A stretch of 64,000 bases of DNA from Metapseudomonas otitidis (GTDB taxonomy: Bacteria > Pseudomonadota > Gammaproteobacteria > Pseudomonadales > Pseudomonadaceae). The position numbers and the translations under genes are program-made. The stretch is taken from contig NZ_FOJP01000002.1 in assembly GCF_900111835.1 (NCBI RefSeq), forward strand, positions 173,503-237,502, written 5' to 3'. Positions 43,811 to 56,700 of this stretch are shown here, piece after piece; position 1 is the first letter of the stretch; each line of letters starts with the position of its first letter. The notes beneath the pieces were generated by a model. The model was not told the origin of the DNA, made no database searches, and saw only the letters and a program-made list of their open reading frames with translations.

Positions 43811-45376
43811 TCAGCGGTTGAAGCGGTCCACCAGGGAGTACTGGCCGTGGGCGGTGTGGGCCAGCTCTTCGCTCAGCAGGGCGGTGCGCTGGGCTTCGCC
43901 GGAGGTCTGGTCGGCGAGCTGGGCGATGCTGCCGATGCGCACGTTGATCTCTTCGGCCACGGCGCTCTGTTCCTCGGTGGCGGCGGCGATCTGGTCGGTC
44001 ATGGCGGTGATGTTGGCCACGGCTTCGCTGATGCCCACCAGGGCCTGGTCGGCCTGCAGCACCTGCTCGACGCCTTCGTCGGCCTGGCGACGACCGTTCT
44101 CCATGGTGCGCACGGTTTCCTCGGCGGTCTTCTGCAACTGGGCGATGAGCTGGTGGATCTGCCCGGTGGACTCGGCGGTGCGTTGCGCCAGGGAGCGCAC
44201 CTCGTCGGCCACCACGGCGAAGCCCCGGCCCATTTCGCCGGCACGGGCAGCCTCTATGGCGGCGTTGAGGGCGAGCAGGTTGGTCTGGTCGGCGATGCCC
44301 TTGATCACGTCCACCACGCCACCGATCTCGTTACTGTCCTGGGCCAGGCGGGCGACGGTCTCGCTGGTCTCGATCACCGACTGCGACAGGCGCTCGATGG
44401 CGGCGCGGGTCTCGGCGGCGACATGCCGGCCCTGGGTGGTAAGGCGGTTGGCCTCCTGGGTGGCGTCGGCGGTGCGCTGGACGTTGGAGGCGACTTCCTG
44501 GGTGGTGGCGGCCATCTGGTTGACGGCGGTGGCCGCCTGGTCGGTCTCCTGGCGCTGGCGCTCCAGCCCGTCGGAACTGTTGTGGGCCAGGGCATCGGCC
44601 TGGCGGGCCTGGTCGGTGAGGTGCTCGGCGGTGTCCTGCAGGCGGGTGAGGCAGGTCTTGAGCCGTGCCTCCTGGCTGAGCAGGGCCATCTCCAGGCGGG
44701 CCTGGTCGCCCCGGCTGTCGGTGTACATCCGCGCGATCAGCGGGTCGGAGGTGGTCTGCTCGGCCAGGTGCAGCAGGCGCTTGATGCCGCGCCCTTGCCA
44801 GGCGAGGCCGATCAGCCCGAGGGGCACGGAGAGCAGCGCAGCGAGCAGGAAGCCCCAGTGGGAGGTCAGCCAGGCACCGATGAAGAAGCCGATCTGGCTG
44901 ATGAGGATGAACGGCAGCCAGTCCTGCAGCACCGGTAGCCAGCGGTCCTGGCTGGGGATGGCGGACTTGCCGGCGTTGATCCGTGCGTAGAGCGCTTCGG
45001 CCCGGCGCACCTGCTCGGCGGTGGGCTTGACCCGCACCGACTCGTAGCCGGTGACCTGGCTGCCCTCGAAGATGGGCGTGACGTAGGCGTTGACCCAGTA
45101 GTGGTCGCCGTTCTTGCAGCGGTTCTTGACGATGCCCATCCACGGCCGGCCCTTCTTCAGGGTGGCCCACATGTGGGCGAACACGGCGGGGGGCACGTCC
45201 GGGTGGCGGACGAGGTTGTGCGGAGCGTGGATCAGCTCCTCCCTGGAATAGCCGCTGATATCGACGAAGGCCTGGTTGCAGTAGGTGATGACACCCTTGC
45301 CGTCCGTGGTCGAAATGAGGCGCTGCTCGGCGGGGTAGGTCCTTTCGCGTTGGGTAACCGGTTGGTTGTTTCTCAT
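43811..45376 (-). CDS. aer: Aerotaxis receptor (PAS-MCP)
   Basis: 521 residues, as in P. aeruginosa Aer. The N-terminal PAS domain ([38 protein letters not shown]) would bind FAD and sense redox state. Two membrane segments follow ([17 protein letters not shown] and [18 protein letters not shown]). The cytoplasmic methyl-accepting signalling tip is present ([38 protein letters not shown]). It lies directly downstream of acnA on the same strand, which matches the P. aeruginosa order. It has its own terminator. Confidence 0.93.
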   Translation of the reverse strand: MRNNQPVTQRERTYPAEQRLISTTDGKGVITYCNQAFVDISGYSREELIHAPHNLVRHPDVPPAVFAHMWATLKKGRPWMGIVKNRCKNGDHYWVNAYVTPIFEGSQVTGYESVRVKPTAEQVRRAEALYARINAGKSAIPSQDRWLPVLQDWLPFILISQIGFFIGAWLTSHWGFLLAALLSVPLGLIGLAWQGRGIKRLLHLAEQTTSDPLIARMYTDSRGDQARLEMALLSQEARLKTCLTRLQDTAEHLTDQARQADALAHNSSDGLERQRQETDQAATAVNQMAATTQEVASNVQRTADATQEANRLTTQGRHVAAETRAAIERLSQSVIETSETVARLAQDSNEIGGVVDVIKGIADQTNLLALNAAIEAARAGEMGRGFAVVADEVRSLAQRTAESTGQIHQLIAQLQKTAEETVRTMENGRRQADEGVEQVLQADQALVGISEAVANITAMTDQIAAATEEQSAVAEEINVRIGSIAQLADQTSGEAQRTALLSEELAHTAHGQYSLVDRFNR

Positions 45377-45538
45377 GTTGTTCTTCCGCAAGGCTTGAGG
45401 CGGGTATCGGCTCTGGTGAACCAAAGTTGAGCCATTTTTTGCCGTGCAGTGTAAACAGTTTGTGTCGTGTCGCCGTCGGGAAAGTTTCCTGCCAGCCAGC
45501 GACCCAGAGCCCTTGCGGGGCTCCGGGCCGCTTACAGG

Positions 45539-48235
<2,697 letters not shown>

Positions 48236-48501
48236 CTGCTTCTCCTTTGGCCCACACGGCGGGGGCCGGTACACGGACGGAGACCCTCAAAGCTAGTCGC
48301 GCTGCACGGGCCTCGCCATGTTCTGGACTGCGTTGGCCGGGCTGGGGTTCCGCCTGTCGAGTGCGGGAGAGCCGGAATGTGGCGCTGCGGATCGGCGTCG
48401 GCTGGGTGGCAGTGGCGGGGAAGGGGGCGTACCGAGGCGTGTGGCGCCTGCCGAATGCTCGGCGGCGGAGTGCCCCGCCCAGGACGGGCGGGGCGGGGGG
48501 A

Positions 48502-50094
48502 TCAGAGGGCGGCGGCCGGGGCCGGGGCGCTCTCGGGCTGGACGGGGATGAACTCCAGCTGCAGGCGCTCGTGGCTCCAGGCGCGGGTGCTGTTGGTCAG
48601 CTCCAGGTCGTCGTTCAGCTTGCGGCCGTAGGACGGGATGATGGCCTTCAGGCGGGCCTGCCAGGCGTCGCTCTTGAGCTTCTCGGGGAAGGTCTTCTCC
48701 AGCACGCTGAGCATGATCGGCGCGGCGGTGGAGGCGCCGGGGGAGGCGCCCAGCAGGGCGGCGATGGAGCCGTCGGCGGCGCTGACCACCTCGGTGCCGA
48801 ACTGCAGCACGCCACCCTTCACCGGGTCCTTCTTGATCACCTGCACGCGCTGGCCGGCCTGGATCAGTTCCCAGTCGGCGTCCTGCGCATCGGGGAAGTA
48901 CTCGCGCAGGGCGGCCATGCGGTCGTCCTGGTCGAGCATCAGCTGGCCGACCAGGTACTGGCTGAGGTCCAGGTTGTCCATGCCGGCGGTGGTCATCGGG
49001 CCGATGTTGTCGGTGGTGATGGCACTGAACATGTCCATGTGCGAGCCGTTCTTCAGGAACTTGGTGGAGAAGGTCGCGAAGGGGCCGAACAGCAGCACTT
49101 CCTGGCCGTCCACCACGCGGGTGTCCAGGTGCGGGACGGACATGGGCGGGGAGCCGACCGAGGCCTTGCCGTAGAGCTTGGCGTGGTGACGGGCGACCAC
49201 GTCCTGGTTGCGGGTCATCAGGAAGGAGCCGCCCACCGGGAAGCCGGCGTAGCCTTCGGCTTCCGCAATGCCGGATTTCTGCAGCAGCTTCAGGGCGCCG
49301 CCGCCTGCACCGATGAACACGAAGCGGGCGTTGACCGCGCGCTCGGCGCCGTCGTGGGCCAGGTCGGCCACCACCACCTTCCAGGTGCCGTCTTCGTTGC
49401 GCACGATATCGCGCACTTCATGGCTCAGGTTCAGCTTGAACTTGGGCGACTCGGACAGGGAGGCGAACAGCTGGCGGGTGATCTCGCCGAAGTTCACGTC
49501 GGTGCCAATCGGCATGCGGGTGGCGGCGATCTTCTGGGCCGGGTCGCGGTCCTGCATCACCAGCGGTACCCACTGGGCGATCTGCGCGTGGTCTTCGCTG
49601 TATTCCATGCCGCGGAACAGGTTGCTGTGCTGCAGGGCGGCGTGGCGCTTCTTCAGGTAGGCGACGTTGTCGTCACCCCAGACGAAGCTCATGTGCGGGA
49701 CGTTGTTGATGAACGAGCGGGGGTTCTTCAGCACGCCACGGTCGATCTGGTAGGCCCAGAACTGCTTGGAGATCTCGAAGGATTCGTTGATCGCCACGGC
49801 CTTGCTGATGTCGATGCCGCCGTCGGCGGTCTCGGGGGTGTAGTTCAGCTCGCAGAAGGCCGAGTGGCCGGTGCCGGCGTTGTTCAGGGCGTTGGAGCTT
49901 TCCTCTGCGACCTGGTCGAGGCGTTCGAAGGTCTCGATCGTCCACTCGGGCTCCAGCTCGTGGAGGTAGGTGCCGAGGCTGGCACTCATGATGCCGCCGC
50001 CGATCAGCAGCACGTCGAGGGGTTGTTCGGGGGCGTCGGGCTGGGAGCAGCCGACCACGCTCAGGCACGTCAGTGCCAGCAGCAGTTTCTTCAT
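48502..50094 (-). CDS. mqo: Malate:quinone oxidoreductase, lipoprotein-type N-terminus
   Basis: 530 residues. FAD-binding start [20 protein letters not shown], then [20 protein letters not shown] and the Mqo-type C-terminal half. It oxidises malate to oxaloacetate and passes electrons to quinone, bypassing NAD-malate dehydrogenase. The N-terminus from ATG 50094 is a signal peptide with a lipobox ([19 protein letters not shown]), unlike the cytoplasmic-side Mqo of many bacteria. Some Pseudomonas Mqo forms carry export-type signals, so this one may be tethered on the periplasmic side. A cytosolic start inside is not obvious. Confidence 0.93.
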   Translation of the reverse strand: MKKLLLALTCLSVVGCSQPDAPEQPLDVLLIGGGIMSASLGTYLHELEPEWTIETFERLDQVAEESSNALNNAGTGHSAFCELNYTPETADGGIDISKAVAINESFEISKQFWAYQIDRGVLKNPRSFINNVPHMSFVWGDDNVAYLKKRHAALQHSNLFRGMEYSEDHAQIAQWVPLVMQDRDPAQKIAATRMPIGTDVNFGEITRQLFASLSESPKFKLNLSHEVRDIVRNEDGTWKVVVADLAHDGAERAVNARFVFIGAGGGALKLLQKSGIAEAEGYAGFPVGGSFLMTRNQDVVARHHAKLYGKASVGSPPMSVPHLDTRVVDGQEVLLFGPFATFSTKFLKNGSHMDMFSAITTDNIGPMTTAGMDNLDLSQYLVGQLMLDQDDRMAALREYFPDAQDADWELIQAGQRVQVIKKDPVKGGVLQFGTEVVSAADGSIAALLGASPGASTAAPIMLSVLEKTFPEKLKSDAWQARLKAIIPSYGRKLNDDLELTNSTRAWSHERLQLEFIPVQPESAPAPAAAL

Positions 50095-50396
50095 CGATGA
50101 ACCTTCCAGTCTTCCGGGCTGCGCCTGCCACCCTGTGCACGCGGTGTGGCCGGGCCCTTTGTGAGGGCGCGACCGGGCGGTGGCGCTGCGTTCTTCTGGC
50201 CGTCGCATGTGGCGGCGGCTGCGAACGGTGGTCCTGGGACCACCGTGGGCGGCCGAAATAGCAAGGGCTGTGCCAGATGGTCGCAGGCCAGGTGGCACGG
50301 GGCTTGCCGGGAGGCATGCCGGCCGCGGGCTGGCGGGTACCCGCCACCATGGCGGGGCCTGGGAGGCGGTGGGTGGCGGAAATCCGCCCACGCGGC
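50095..50396. other. Intergenic, nothing recognised
   Basis: About 300 bp, GC-rich, between mqo and the HD-GYP gene. A short alternating glycine/arginine-coding composition gives open frames in several directions, none with a domain. No repeat, RNA or terminator stood out. Confidence 0.5.
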
Positions 50397-51656
50397 TCAG
50401 CCGCGGGTGCGCGGGTCGATGTAGTAGGTGATGCGCTGGCGGGGGTTGAGGTAGTCCAGTGCTTCGGGCGGCACCTGGGCCGGCCGCAGGGCGGAGGCGA
50501 TGGCCAGGCGCGGTTCACGCTCCAGGTCGACGATCAGGGCTTCCTCCTTGGGCACCTGGCTGTCGTAGAGGATCAGCGTCGGCTTGAGCGGCTGGCTCGG
50601 GTGCATGCCGAGCACCAGGCCGTAGCGATCGTCCTCCAGCTGCACCAGGCTGCCCGGCGGGTAGACGCCCATGCAGCGGATGAAGGCCTTGAGCATCACG
50701 TCGTCGAACCGCGAGCGGTGCAGGGCGAACATCTGCTTCAGCGCTTCGTGGGGGCTGAGGCCGGCGCGCGGGTCGCGCGGGTTGCACAGGCCGTCGAAGT
50801 GGTTGGTGATGCATACCACCCGGCTCAGCCGGCCGATGGCGGCCTCGGACAGCTGACGCGGGTAGCCGGTGCCGTCGCAGTGCTCGTGGTGCTCGTGGAT
50901 GACCCGCAGCACCTCGTCGTCGAGCATCAGCTGCTGGCCCCGGCGCAGACCGTACTCGGTGTGCAGCTGGCGCAGCAGCTGTTCCGGGCGGTTCAGCGGC
51001 TCAGGCTTGAGCAGCACCTGGCTGGGGATGTCCATCTTGCCGATGTCGTGGAGCAGGGCGCCGAGCCCGAGGCTGTGGCAGGCCTCGCTGTCGTAGCCGA
51101 GCTGGCGGCCGAGCATCAGCGACAGCACGGTGACGTTGAGCGGGTGCACGTAGGCATCGTCGTGGGCCTTGCCGTTGATGCTGTGCAGCGCGGCGCCGTC
51201 TTCGCCCTGGATGGCTTCCACCAATTCGCCGACCACTTCCCCGGCCTGGCGCAGGGCATCTTCTGGCTGGTTGCGCAGGGCCTGGTTCATCGCCTTGACC
51301 CGCTGGCTGGCCTGGACGAAGCGGCGGTCCACCTCGGCCAGGCGCGTGCGCAGCTTGCTCAGCTGGACCACCCGCGCCTGGCGCGCGGCTTCTTCCGGTG
51401 CTGGCGGGGGTGGGGTGTCCTCCAGCGGCTCGGTCGGCGCGGTGACCGGTTGCAGCGGCAGGGGCTCGCAGTCGCTGCGCGACGGGTCGTAGCGCAGGCG
51501 CTTGAGGCCGAGCTTGCGCAGGGCGGCGACCTGGTTGTCGTCGCGGATCTTGAAGTTGCTGAAGGTGAAGTCGTGTTCCCACCAGCCCAGTTCGAGCTGG
51601 ATGTAGAGGCCGACGCACAGCTGGTCGGGGGTGATGTAGACAGGGCTCGTGGGCAT
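50397..51656 (-). CDS. HD-GYP c-di-GMP phosphodiesterase with DUF3391 domain
   Basis: 419 residues. The N-terminal 60 residues ([20 protein letters not shown] and [12 protein letters not shown]) match DUF3391. A proline-rich linker follows. The HD-GYP domain has the H171 helix ([15 protein letters not shown]), the HD pair at 203-204 in LLHDIGK, and the GYP motif at 264-266 with its flanking [10 protein letters not shown]. It should cleave c-di-GMP to GMP. It is soluble and alone on its strand. Confidence 0.93.
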   Translation of the reverse strand: MPTSPVYITPDQLCVGLYIQLELGWWEHDFTFSNFKIRDDNQVAALRKLGLKRLRYDPSRSDCEPLPLQPVTAPTEPLEDTPPPPAPEEAARQARVVQLSKLRTRLAEVDRRFVQASQRVKAMNQALRNQPEDALRQAGEVVGELVEAIQGEDGAALHSINGKAHDDAYVHPLNVTVLSLMLGRQLGYDSEACHSLGLGALLHDIGKMDIPSQVLLKPEPLNRPEQLLRQLHTEYGLRRGQQLMLDDEVLRVIHEHHEHCDGTGYPRQLSEAAIGRLSRVVCITNHFDGLCNPRDPRAGLSPHEALKQMFALHRSRFDDVMLKAFIRCMGVYPPGSLVQLEDDRYGLVLGMHPSQPLKPTLILYDSQVPKEEALIVDLEREPRLAIASALRPAQVPPEALDYLNPRQRITYYIDPRTRG

Positions 51657-51907
51657 GCCGGGGACCGGGATGGCGAAATGCTGGCAAGTCTAGCGTTTTC
51701 GGGGGCCGAGAGCAGCCCGCCCAAGCGATGGGCCGTGCCGCTCGACGGAGGCCCTGCAATGAGGCGCTCACGCACCGTCGGCGGGCGTCCAGCCGGGTGC
51801 GCGGGGCCTTTGCAGATGCGACAGGCCGCGTGGTGACTGGGTTCCCGGCTTCTGGTCCGGCGCTTGCAGCGGGCGTCGCCAACTTGGATACAAGATGGAG
51901 CGCCCCG

Positions 51908-53722
51908 ATGAAGACCCCGCTGTTGCCCACCACCGGCTGGACCCTGCACGACTGGCAGCAGGCCTACCGCGACGGCCGCCTGCAGCCCGACTGCCTGCAT
52001 GAGCTGCTGGAGACCCTGCGCGGGGAAGACCCGGCCTGGATCGTGCTGGTCGAACCCGCCCAGCTGACCGAGCGTCTCGCCGCCCTGGCCCGCCAGCTGG
52101 AGGCCGCGGGTGGCGACCTGGCGGCCCTGCCTCTCTATGGCGTGCCGTTCGCCATCAAGGACAACATCGACGCCGCCGGCTGGCGCACCAGCGCCGCCTG
52201 CCCGGCGTTCGCCTACCTCGCCGAGGCCGATGCCACGGTGGTGGCGCGGCTGCAGGCGGCCGGTGCCGTGTTGCTGGGCAAGACCAACCTGGACCAGTTC
52301 GCCACCGGCCTGGTGGGGGTGCGTTCGCCCTTCGGCGCGGTGCCCAATGCCTTCGATCCGGCCTATGTCAGCGGGGGCTCCAGCTCCGGCTCGGCCTCGG
52401 TGGTGGCGCGTGGCCTGGTGCCCTTTGCCCTGGGGACCGACACCGCCGGCTCGGGACGGGTGCCGGCGGGCTTCAACAACATCGTCGGCCTCAAGCCCAC
52501 CCGGGGCTGGTTGTCGACCCAGGGACTGGTACCGGCCTGTCGCAGTCTGGACTGCATCTCGGTGTTCGCCCTGACCGTGGACGACGCCGAGCAGGTGGCG
52601 CGGCTGGCCGGTGGTTTCGATGAAGCGGACGCCTATGCACGGCGCAACCCGGCCACCGCGCCGGTGGCCATCGGGGCGCGGCCGCGACTGGCGGTCCCCG
52701 AGGCGCCCGAGTTCTTCGGCGACCGGCGCAACCAGGCGGTGTTCGAGCAGGCCGTACAGCGTTTCGAGGCCCTGGGCGCCGAGGTGGTGCCCATCGACTT
52801 CGGCCCGTTTACCGAGCTGGCCCGCGAGCTGTACCAGGGGCCCTGGGTGGCCGAGCGTACCGTGGCCGTGGGGAGCCTGCTGCAGACCCGGCCCCAGGCG
52901 ATGGACCCGGTGGTGCGGGGCATCGTCGAGAGCGGCCGCGACTTCAGCGCCTGCGACGCCTACCGCGCCGAGTACCGCCGGGCGGCGCTGGCCCGACGCA
53001 TCCAGCAGGTGCTGGCAGGGTTCGACGCGCTGCTGGTGCCCACCTCGCCGACCCTGCGCACCCAGGCGGAAATGGCCCGCGAGCCGCTGCTCTACAACAG
53101 CCAGTTCGGCACCTACACCAACTTCACCAACCTCGCTGACCTGAGTGCCCTGGCGCTGCCGGCGGGGTTCCGCGAGGACGGCCTGCCGGCCGGCATCACC
53201 CTGATCGCCCCGGCCTGGCACGACCAGGCCCTGGCCAGCCTGGGGCGACGCTGGCAAGCCGCGCTGGGTCTGCCGCTGGGGGCCACCGGGCGCTCGCTGC
53301 CGCCAGCGGCGCCGCCCGTCCCGGCGCCCGAGTGCGTGCGGGTGGCGGTGGTGGGGGCGCACCTGACCGGGATGCCGCTCAACCACCAGCTGACCACCCG
53401 TGGCGCGGTGCGGGTGGAGGAGACCCGCACCGCCCCGTGCTACCGCCTGCACGCGCTGGCCGGCTCGGTGCCGCCCAAGCCCGGTCTGGTGCGCGGCCAG
53501 GAGGGTGCCGCGATCATCGTCGAGCTGTGGGACGTGCCCCTGGCGCGTTTCGGTGAGTTCGTCGCCGAGGTGCCGCCGCCCCTGGGGATCGGCAACCTGC
53601 AACTGGAGGATGGCCGCTGGGTGAAGGGGTTCATCTGCGAGCCCTGCGGCCTGGAAGGCGCCCGCGACGTCACGGCCTTCGGGGGCTGGCGCGCCTACGT
53701 GGCGACGCTGGGCGGGCGCTGA
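51908..53722 (+). CDS. atzF: Allophanate hydrolase
   Basis: 604 residues. Amidase-signature catalytic triad is intact: Lys84 in FAIKDNID, cis-Ser158 in SGGSSSGSA, and nucleophile Ser182 in DTAGSGRVPA. The spacings (74 and 24 residues) equal those of AtzF. The C-terminal 150 residues (VAVVGAHLTGMPLNHQLTTR, WVKGFICEPCGLEGARDV) are the allophanate hydrolase-specific domain. It hydrolyses allophanate to ammonium and CO2 in the urea carboxylase pathway. No urea carboxylase gene is within the window. A GntR-type regulator follows 4 bp later. Confidence 0.93.
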   Translation: MKTPLLPTTGWTLHDWQQAYRDGRLQPDCLHELLETLRGEDPAWIVLVEPAQLTERLAALARQLEAAGGDLAALPLYGVPFAIKDNIDAAGWRTSAACPAFAYLAEADATVVARLQAAGAVLLGKTNLDQFATGLVGVRSPFGAVPNAFDPAYVSGGSSSGSASVVARGLVPFALGTDTAGSGRVPAGFNNIVGLKPTRGWLSTQGLVPACRSLDCISVFALTVDDAEQVARLAGGFDEADAYARRNPATAPVAIGARPRLAVPEAPEFFGDRRNQAVFEQAVQRFEALGAEVVPIDFGPFTELARELYQGPWVAERTVAVGSLLQTRPQAMDPVVRGIVESGRDFSACDAYRAEYRRAALARRIQQVLAGFDALLVPTSPTLRTQAEMAREPLLYNSQFGTYTNFTNLADLSALALPAGFREDGLPAGITLIAPAWHDQALASLGRRWQAALGLPLGATGRSLPPAAPPVPAPECVRVAVVGAHLTGMPLNHQLTTRGAVRVEETRTAPCYRLHALAGSVPPKPGLVRGQEGAAIIVELWDVPLARFGEFVAEVPPPLGIGNLQLEDGRWVKGFICEPCGLEGARDVTAFGGWRAYVATLGGR

Positions 53723-53726
53723 GCCG

Positions 53727-54425
53727 ATGGCGAGCCGGCCGCCACGCCTGGCGGAGACCGTCTACCGCCAGCTCAAGGACGACATTGCCGATTTCCGCCT
53801 GCTGCCCGGCGACCGCTTCAGCGAGGGCGAGGTGGCCGCGCGCCTGGCAGTGAGCCGCACGCCGGTGCGCCAGGCGCTGGACCGCCTGCAGCAGGAGGGC
53901 TACCTGCAGGTGCACTTCCGCAGCGGCTGGGAGGTGCTGCCGTTCGAGTTCGAGCGCTTCGAGGCGTTGTACGACCTGCGCATCGTGCTGGAGCGGGCGG
54001 CCATCGAGCGACTGTGCGAGGCCGCCGATGCTGCCGCCAGCCTGGCACCGCTCTGCGCGCGCTGGCAGGTGCCACCGTCCCGGCGCAGCGAGGTGGATGC
54101 CGAGGTGGCGGCCTGGGACGAGGCCTTCCACTGCGAACTGGTAGCGGCCGCCGGCAACCCGGAACTGGCGCGGGTGCACCGCGAGGTGAGCGAGCGTATC
54201 CGCGTGGTGCGGCGCCTGGATTTCGGGGTGCAAGGGCGGATCGCCGCTACCTACGAGGAGCACGTCGCCGTGCTTGCGGCGATCCTGCGGCGGGATGTGG
54301 ACGACGCCTGCGCACGCATGACCGCCCACATCGCCCAGAGCCGCACCCAGGTGCGCCAGGTGACCGCCGCGCGGCTGCGGGCGGCTCGGTGCGTGGCCGG
54401 CGGGGATCAGGACAGGACGATGTAG
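53727..54425 (+). CDS. GntR-family regulator (FCD domain)
   Basis: 232 residues. Winged helix of GntR type (RLAETVYRQLKDDIADFRLL, SEGEVAARLAVSRTPVRQAL), then an FCD ligand-binding domain with the metal-binding residues DEAFHCELVAAAGNPEL and EEHVAVLAAILRRD. It begins 4 bp after atzF, so the regulator is likely co-transcribed with and controls urea/allophanate use. Its end overlaps the end of the convergent DUF1543 gene by 19 bp. Confidence 0.92.
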   Translation: MASRPPRLAETVYRQLKDDIADFRLLPGDRFSEGEVAARLAVSRTPVRQALDRLQQEGYLQVHFRSGWEVLPFEFERFEALYDLRIVLERAAIERLCEAADAAASLAPLCARWQVPPSRRSEVDAEVAAWDEAFHCELVAAAGNPELARVHREVSERIRVVRRLDFGVQGRIAATYEEHVAVLAAILRRDVDDACARMTAHIAQSRTQVRQVTAARLRAARCVAGGDQDRTM

Positions 54426-54901
54426 TCGCTGCGCTGGGTGATGCCCCGGTGCTCGCCTTCGGTGAGGTGGACGTAGCGGCCGTCGAGCAGGTCGATGGGG
54501 ATGCAGTCGTCCACGTCCAGCAGGGCGTCGGTGTGGGGTTTGTCCCAGCCTGCGTGCATGCGGCGCTTGCCGCGCTCCTTGGCTTCGGCGCGGTCGCGGG
54601 CGACCACCAGCAGGTAGCGGTGGGCTTCGCCGAAGGAGCCGGGTTCGTAGCCGCCGAGGTTGATGAAGTAGAGCCGGGGCGAGCCGGGCGCCGGGGCCAG
54701 GCTGCTGAGGCTGACGCGGTAGCCGTCGACGCCTTCGATGGCCATCCAGGAGTCGATGTGCAGGCCTTCGCGGCTGCCGAACCACTCTTCACGCAGGCGG
54801 GGGTAGGTGTCTTCGATGGTGTCGGCGAAGGCGAACACCACGTCGTGGACTTCGATCTTGGCCCGGGGGTGCCGGCCACCGAGCATGACGACGTACAGCA
54901 T
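54407..54901 (-). CDS. DUF1543 family protein
   Basis: 164 residues starting MLYVVMLGGRHPRAKIEVHD. The sequence FINLGGYEPGSFGEAHRYLL with VVARDRAEAKERGK matches the small DUF1543 family of unknown function; the 55-residue repeat-like halves (EVHDVVFAF, DVDDCIPIDLL) are typical. It is convergent with the GntR gene. No role can be assigned. Confidence 0.85.
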   Translation of the reverse strand: MLYVVMLGGRHPRAKIEVHDVVFAFADTIEDTYPRLREEWFGSREGLHIDSWMAIEGVDGYRVSLSSLAPAPGSPRLYFINLGGYEPGSFGEAHRYLLVVARDRAEAKERGKRRMHAGWDKPHTDALLDVDDCIPIDLLDGRYVHLTEGEHRGITQRSDYIVLS

Positions 54902-55023
54902 TGTCGTTGTCGTTCCTTGGAAGAACAGGGGAGGAGAGGCGCCCGGCATCCACTGCCGGGCGGCGCGCCATGGTAGCGCAGGGTGTGGGGCGGAGTGCAG
55001 CGCTTTTCGACGGCCTGCCGGGC

Positions 55024-56547
55024 TCAGGATGCCGGCGGGTGAACCCGGTCACGGCCGGCGTCCTTGGCGCGGTACAGGGCTTCGTCGGCGGCCCGCAGTA
55101 GCTGCGCTTCGTGGGTGTTGTCCAGGGGCAGGGGCATGTACACGTGGTAGCCGAGGCTGACGGTGACCACGCCGTGGTCGCTGCCGCTGTGGGGGATCTC
55201 CAGCGCGCGTACGGCCTGGCGGATCTGTTCGGCGATGCGCTGGGTGTCCTCGGGGTCGGCGTTGGGCAGCAGCAGGGTCATTTCCTCGCCGCCGTAGCGC
55301 GCGGCCAGGTCGCCGGGGCGGCGGGCGAAGCCGGCCAGCACCTGGGCGACGGCGCGGATGCACTGGTCGCCGGCGAGGTGGCCGTAGTGGTCGTTGTAGC
55401 GCTTGAAGTAATCGATATCGAGCATGACGATGCCCAGCGGCGTGCCCAGGCGTCGGGCCCGGCTGGCCTCGATGGGCAGCACGGCGTCCAGTCGGCGGCG
55501 GTTGGCCAGGCCGGTGAGGGCGTCCTCCAGGGCCAGTTGCTCCAGGGTTTCGTGGGCCAGGCGCAGTTCTTCCTCGGCCAGCGCGCCCTGTTCCATCTGC
55601 CGCACCAGGGTGGCAGCGAAGAACACCAGGCCGGCGATCACCACCACCACCACCAGGCACGAGCGGGCCACCTGGTTGAGCCAGGGGGCGGCGATGGACT
55701 GGGTGGAGATGCCGGTCTCCACCAGCAGGGGGTAGTCCTGCAGCTGGCGGTAGCTGAACAGGCGCTCGATGTTGTCCAGCGAGGAGTGGGCCACCGTGAC
55801 CCCGGCCGGCGCCTCCGGCAGCAGGTCCTTGATGATATGGGTGCGGGCCAGGCTGCGGCCGGTGGCGTAGGGGTCGAAGGGGTGGCGGACGAGGATTGTG
55901 CCGTTCTGTTCGGCCAGCACGATGATGCCGCGATCGCCCAGGTCGAAGGTTTCATAGAAGCGGTTGAAGTAGGCCACTTCCAGGGTGGCCACGGCGACGC
56001 CGGCGAACTGGCCGTTGCGGTCCTCGATGCGCCGCGAGATGGGGATGACCAGGTCGCCGGTGAAGCGGCTGCGGATCACCTGGCTGATGTGCACCCGGTC
56101 GTCGGGGTCGTCCCGGTGGTAGCGGAAGTACTCGCGGTCGGCGTTGTTCATCGGCTGGCCGCCCACTTCGCGGTCGGAGACCAGGCAGTTGCCTTCCTTG
56201 TCGTAGAGGAACAGTTCGTGGAGCTGGGGCAGGAACTGCTGCTGGCGCTTCATCAGCCGGTGCATGCGGGCGGTGTCCAGCCGTTCGAAGCCGTCATGCT
56301 CGACCTGTTCGATCAGGTCGTAGAGCAGGGCATCGGCCTGGCGGATGGCGTCGCGCGCGTGTTCGGCGGCGGCGCCGGTGACGTTGGTGGCGCTGACTTC
56401 GGCGCGGTGGAACTCCTGCCGGTAGTCGAGCCAGACCTGCCAGGCCTCCATGGCCAGGATCGCCAGGATGGTCAGGGTGGTGAACAGCCGCGCCAGCTGC
56501 TGGGTGCGCTGGTGGGGAGGGGGCTTGGAGGGGGCGGGTGCATTCAT
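55024..56547 (-). CDS. Membrane Cache-GGDEF diguanylate cyclase, GGEEM variant
   Basis: 507 residues. A first membrane span at about 21-40, an extracytoplasmic Cache-type sensor domain (residues 45-290, with YDKEGNCLVSDREVGGQPMN and GVAVATLEVAYFNRFYETF), and a second span at 298-315. The cytoplasmic GGDEF domain has EDALTGLANRRRLD, MLDIDYFKRYNDHYGH and the active loop GGEEM at 419-423 instead of GGEEF. The inhibitory RxxD is RPGD at 410-413. Activity is expected, since the F of GG(D/E)EF is not catalytic, but the change is uncommon. Confidence 0.92.
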   Translation of the reverse strand: MNAPAPSKPPPHQRTQQLARLFTTLTILAILAMEAWQVWLDYRQEFHRAEVSATNVTGAAAEHARDAIRQADALLYDLIEQVEHDGFERLDTARMHRLMKRQQQFLPQLHELFLYDKEGNCLVSDREVGGQPMNNADREYFRYHRDDPDDRVHISQVIRSRFTGDLVIPISRRIEDRNGQFAGVAVATLEVAYFNRFYETFDLGDRGIIVLAEQNGTILVRHPFDPYATGRSLARTHIIKDLLPEAPAGVTVAHSSLDNIERLFSYRQLQDYPLLVETGISTQSIAAPWLNQVARSCLVVVVVIAGLVFFAATLVRQMEQGALAEEELRLAHETLEQLALEDALTGLANRRRLDAVLPIEASRARRLGTPLGIVMLDIDYFKRYNDHYGHLAGDQCIRAVAQVLAGFARRPGDLAARYGGEEMTLLLPNADPEDTQRIAEQIRQAVRALEIPHSGSDHGVVTVSLGYHVYMPLPLDNTHEAQLLRAADEALYRAKDAGRDRVHPPAS

Positions 56548-56700
56548 GCTGTCGGGTCGTGATCCTGGGTACTGCGGGTCCGGGCGGCCTTATCGGTTCC
56601 TGCGGGGAACCTTGGTTGTGAGCGTAGCGGAAGGCGCCGATGACTCCAGCGAGGCGGCCCTTGGTTTAGAATGCCGCCCTTTTTCCCGACGCGTATCGCC

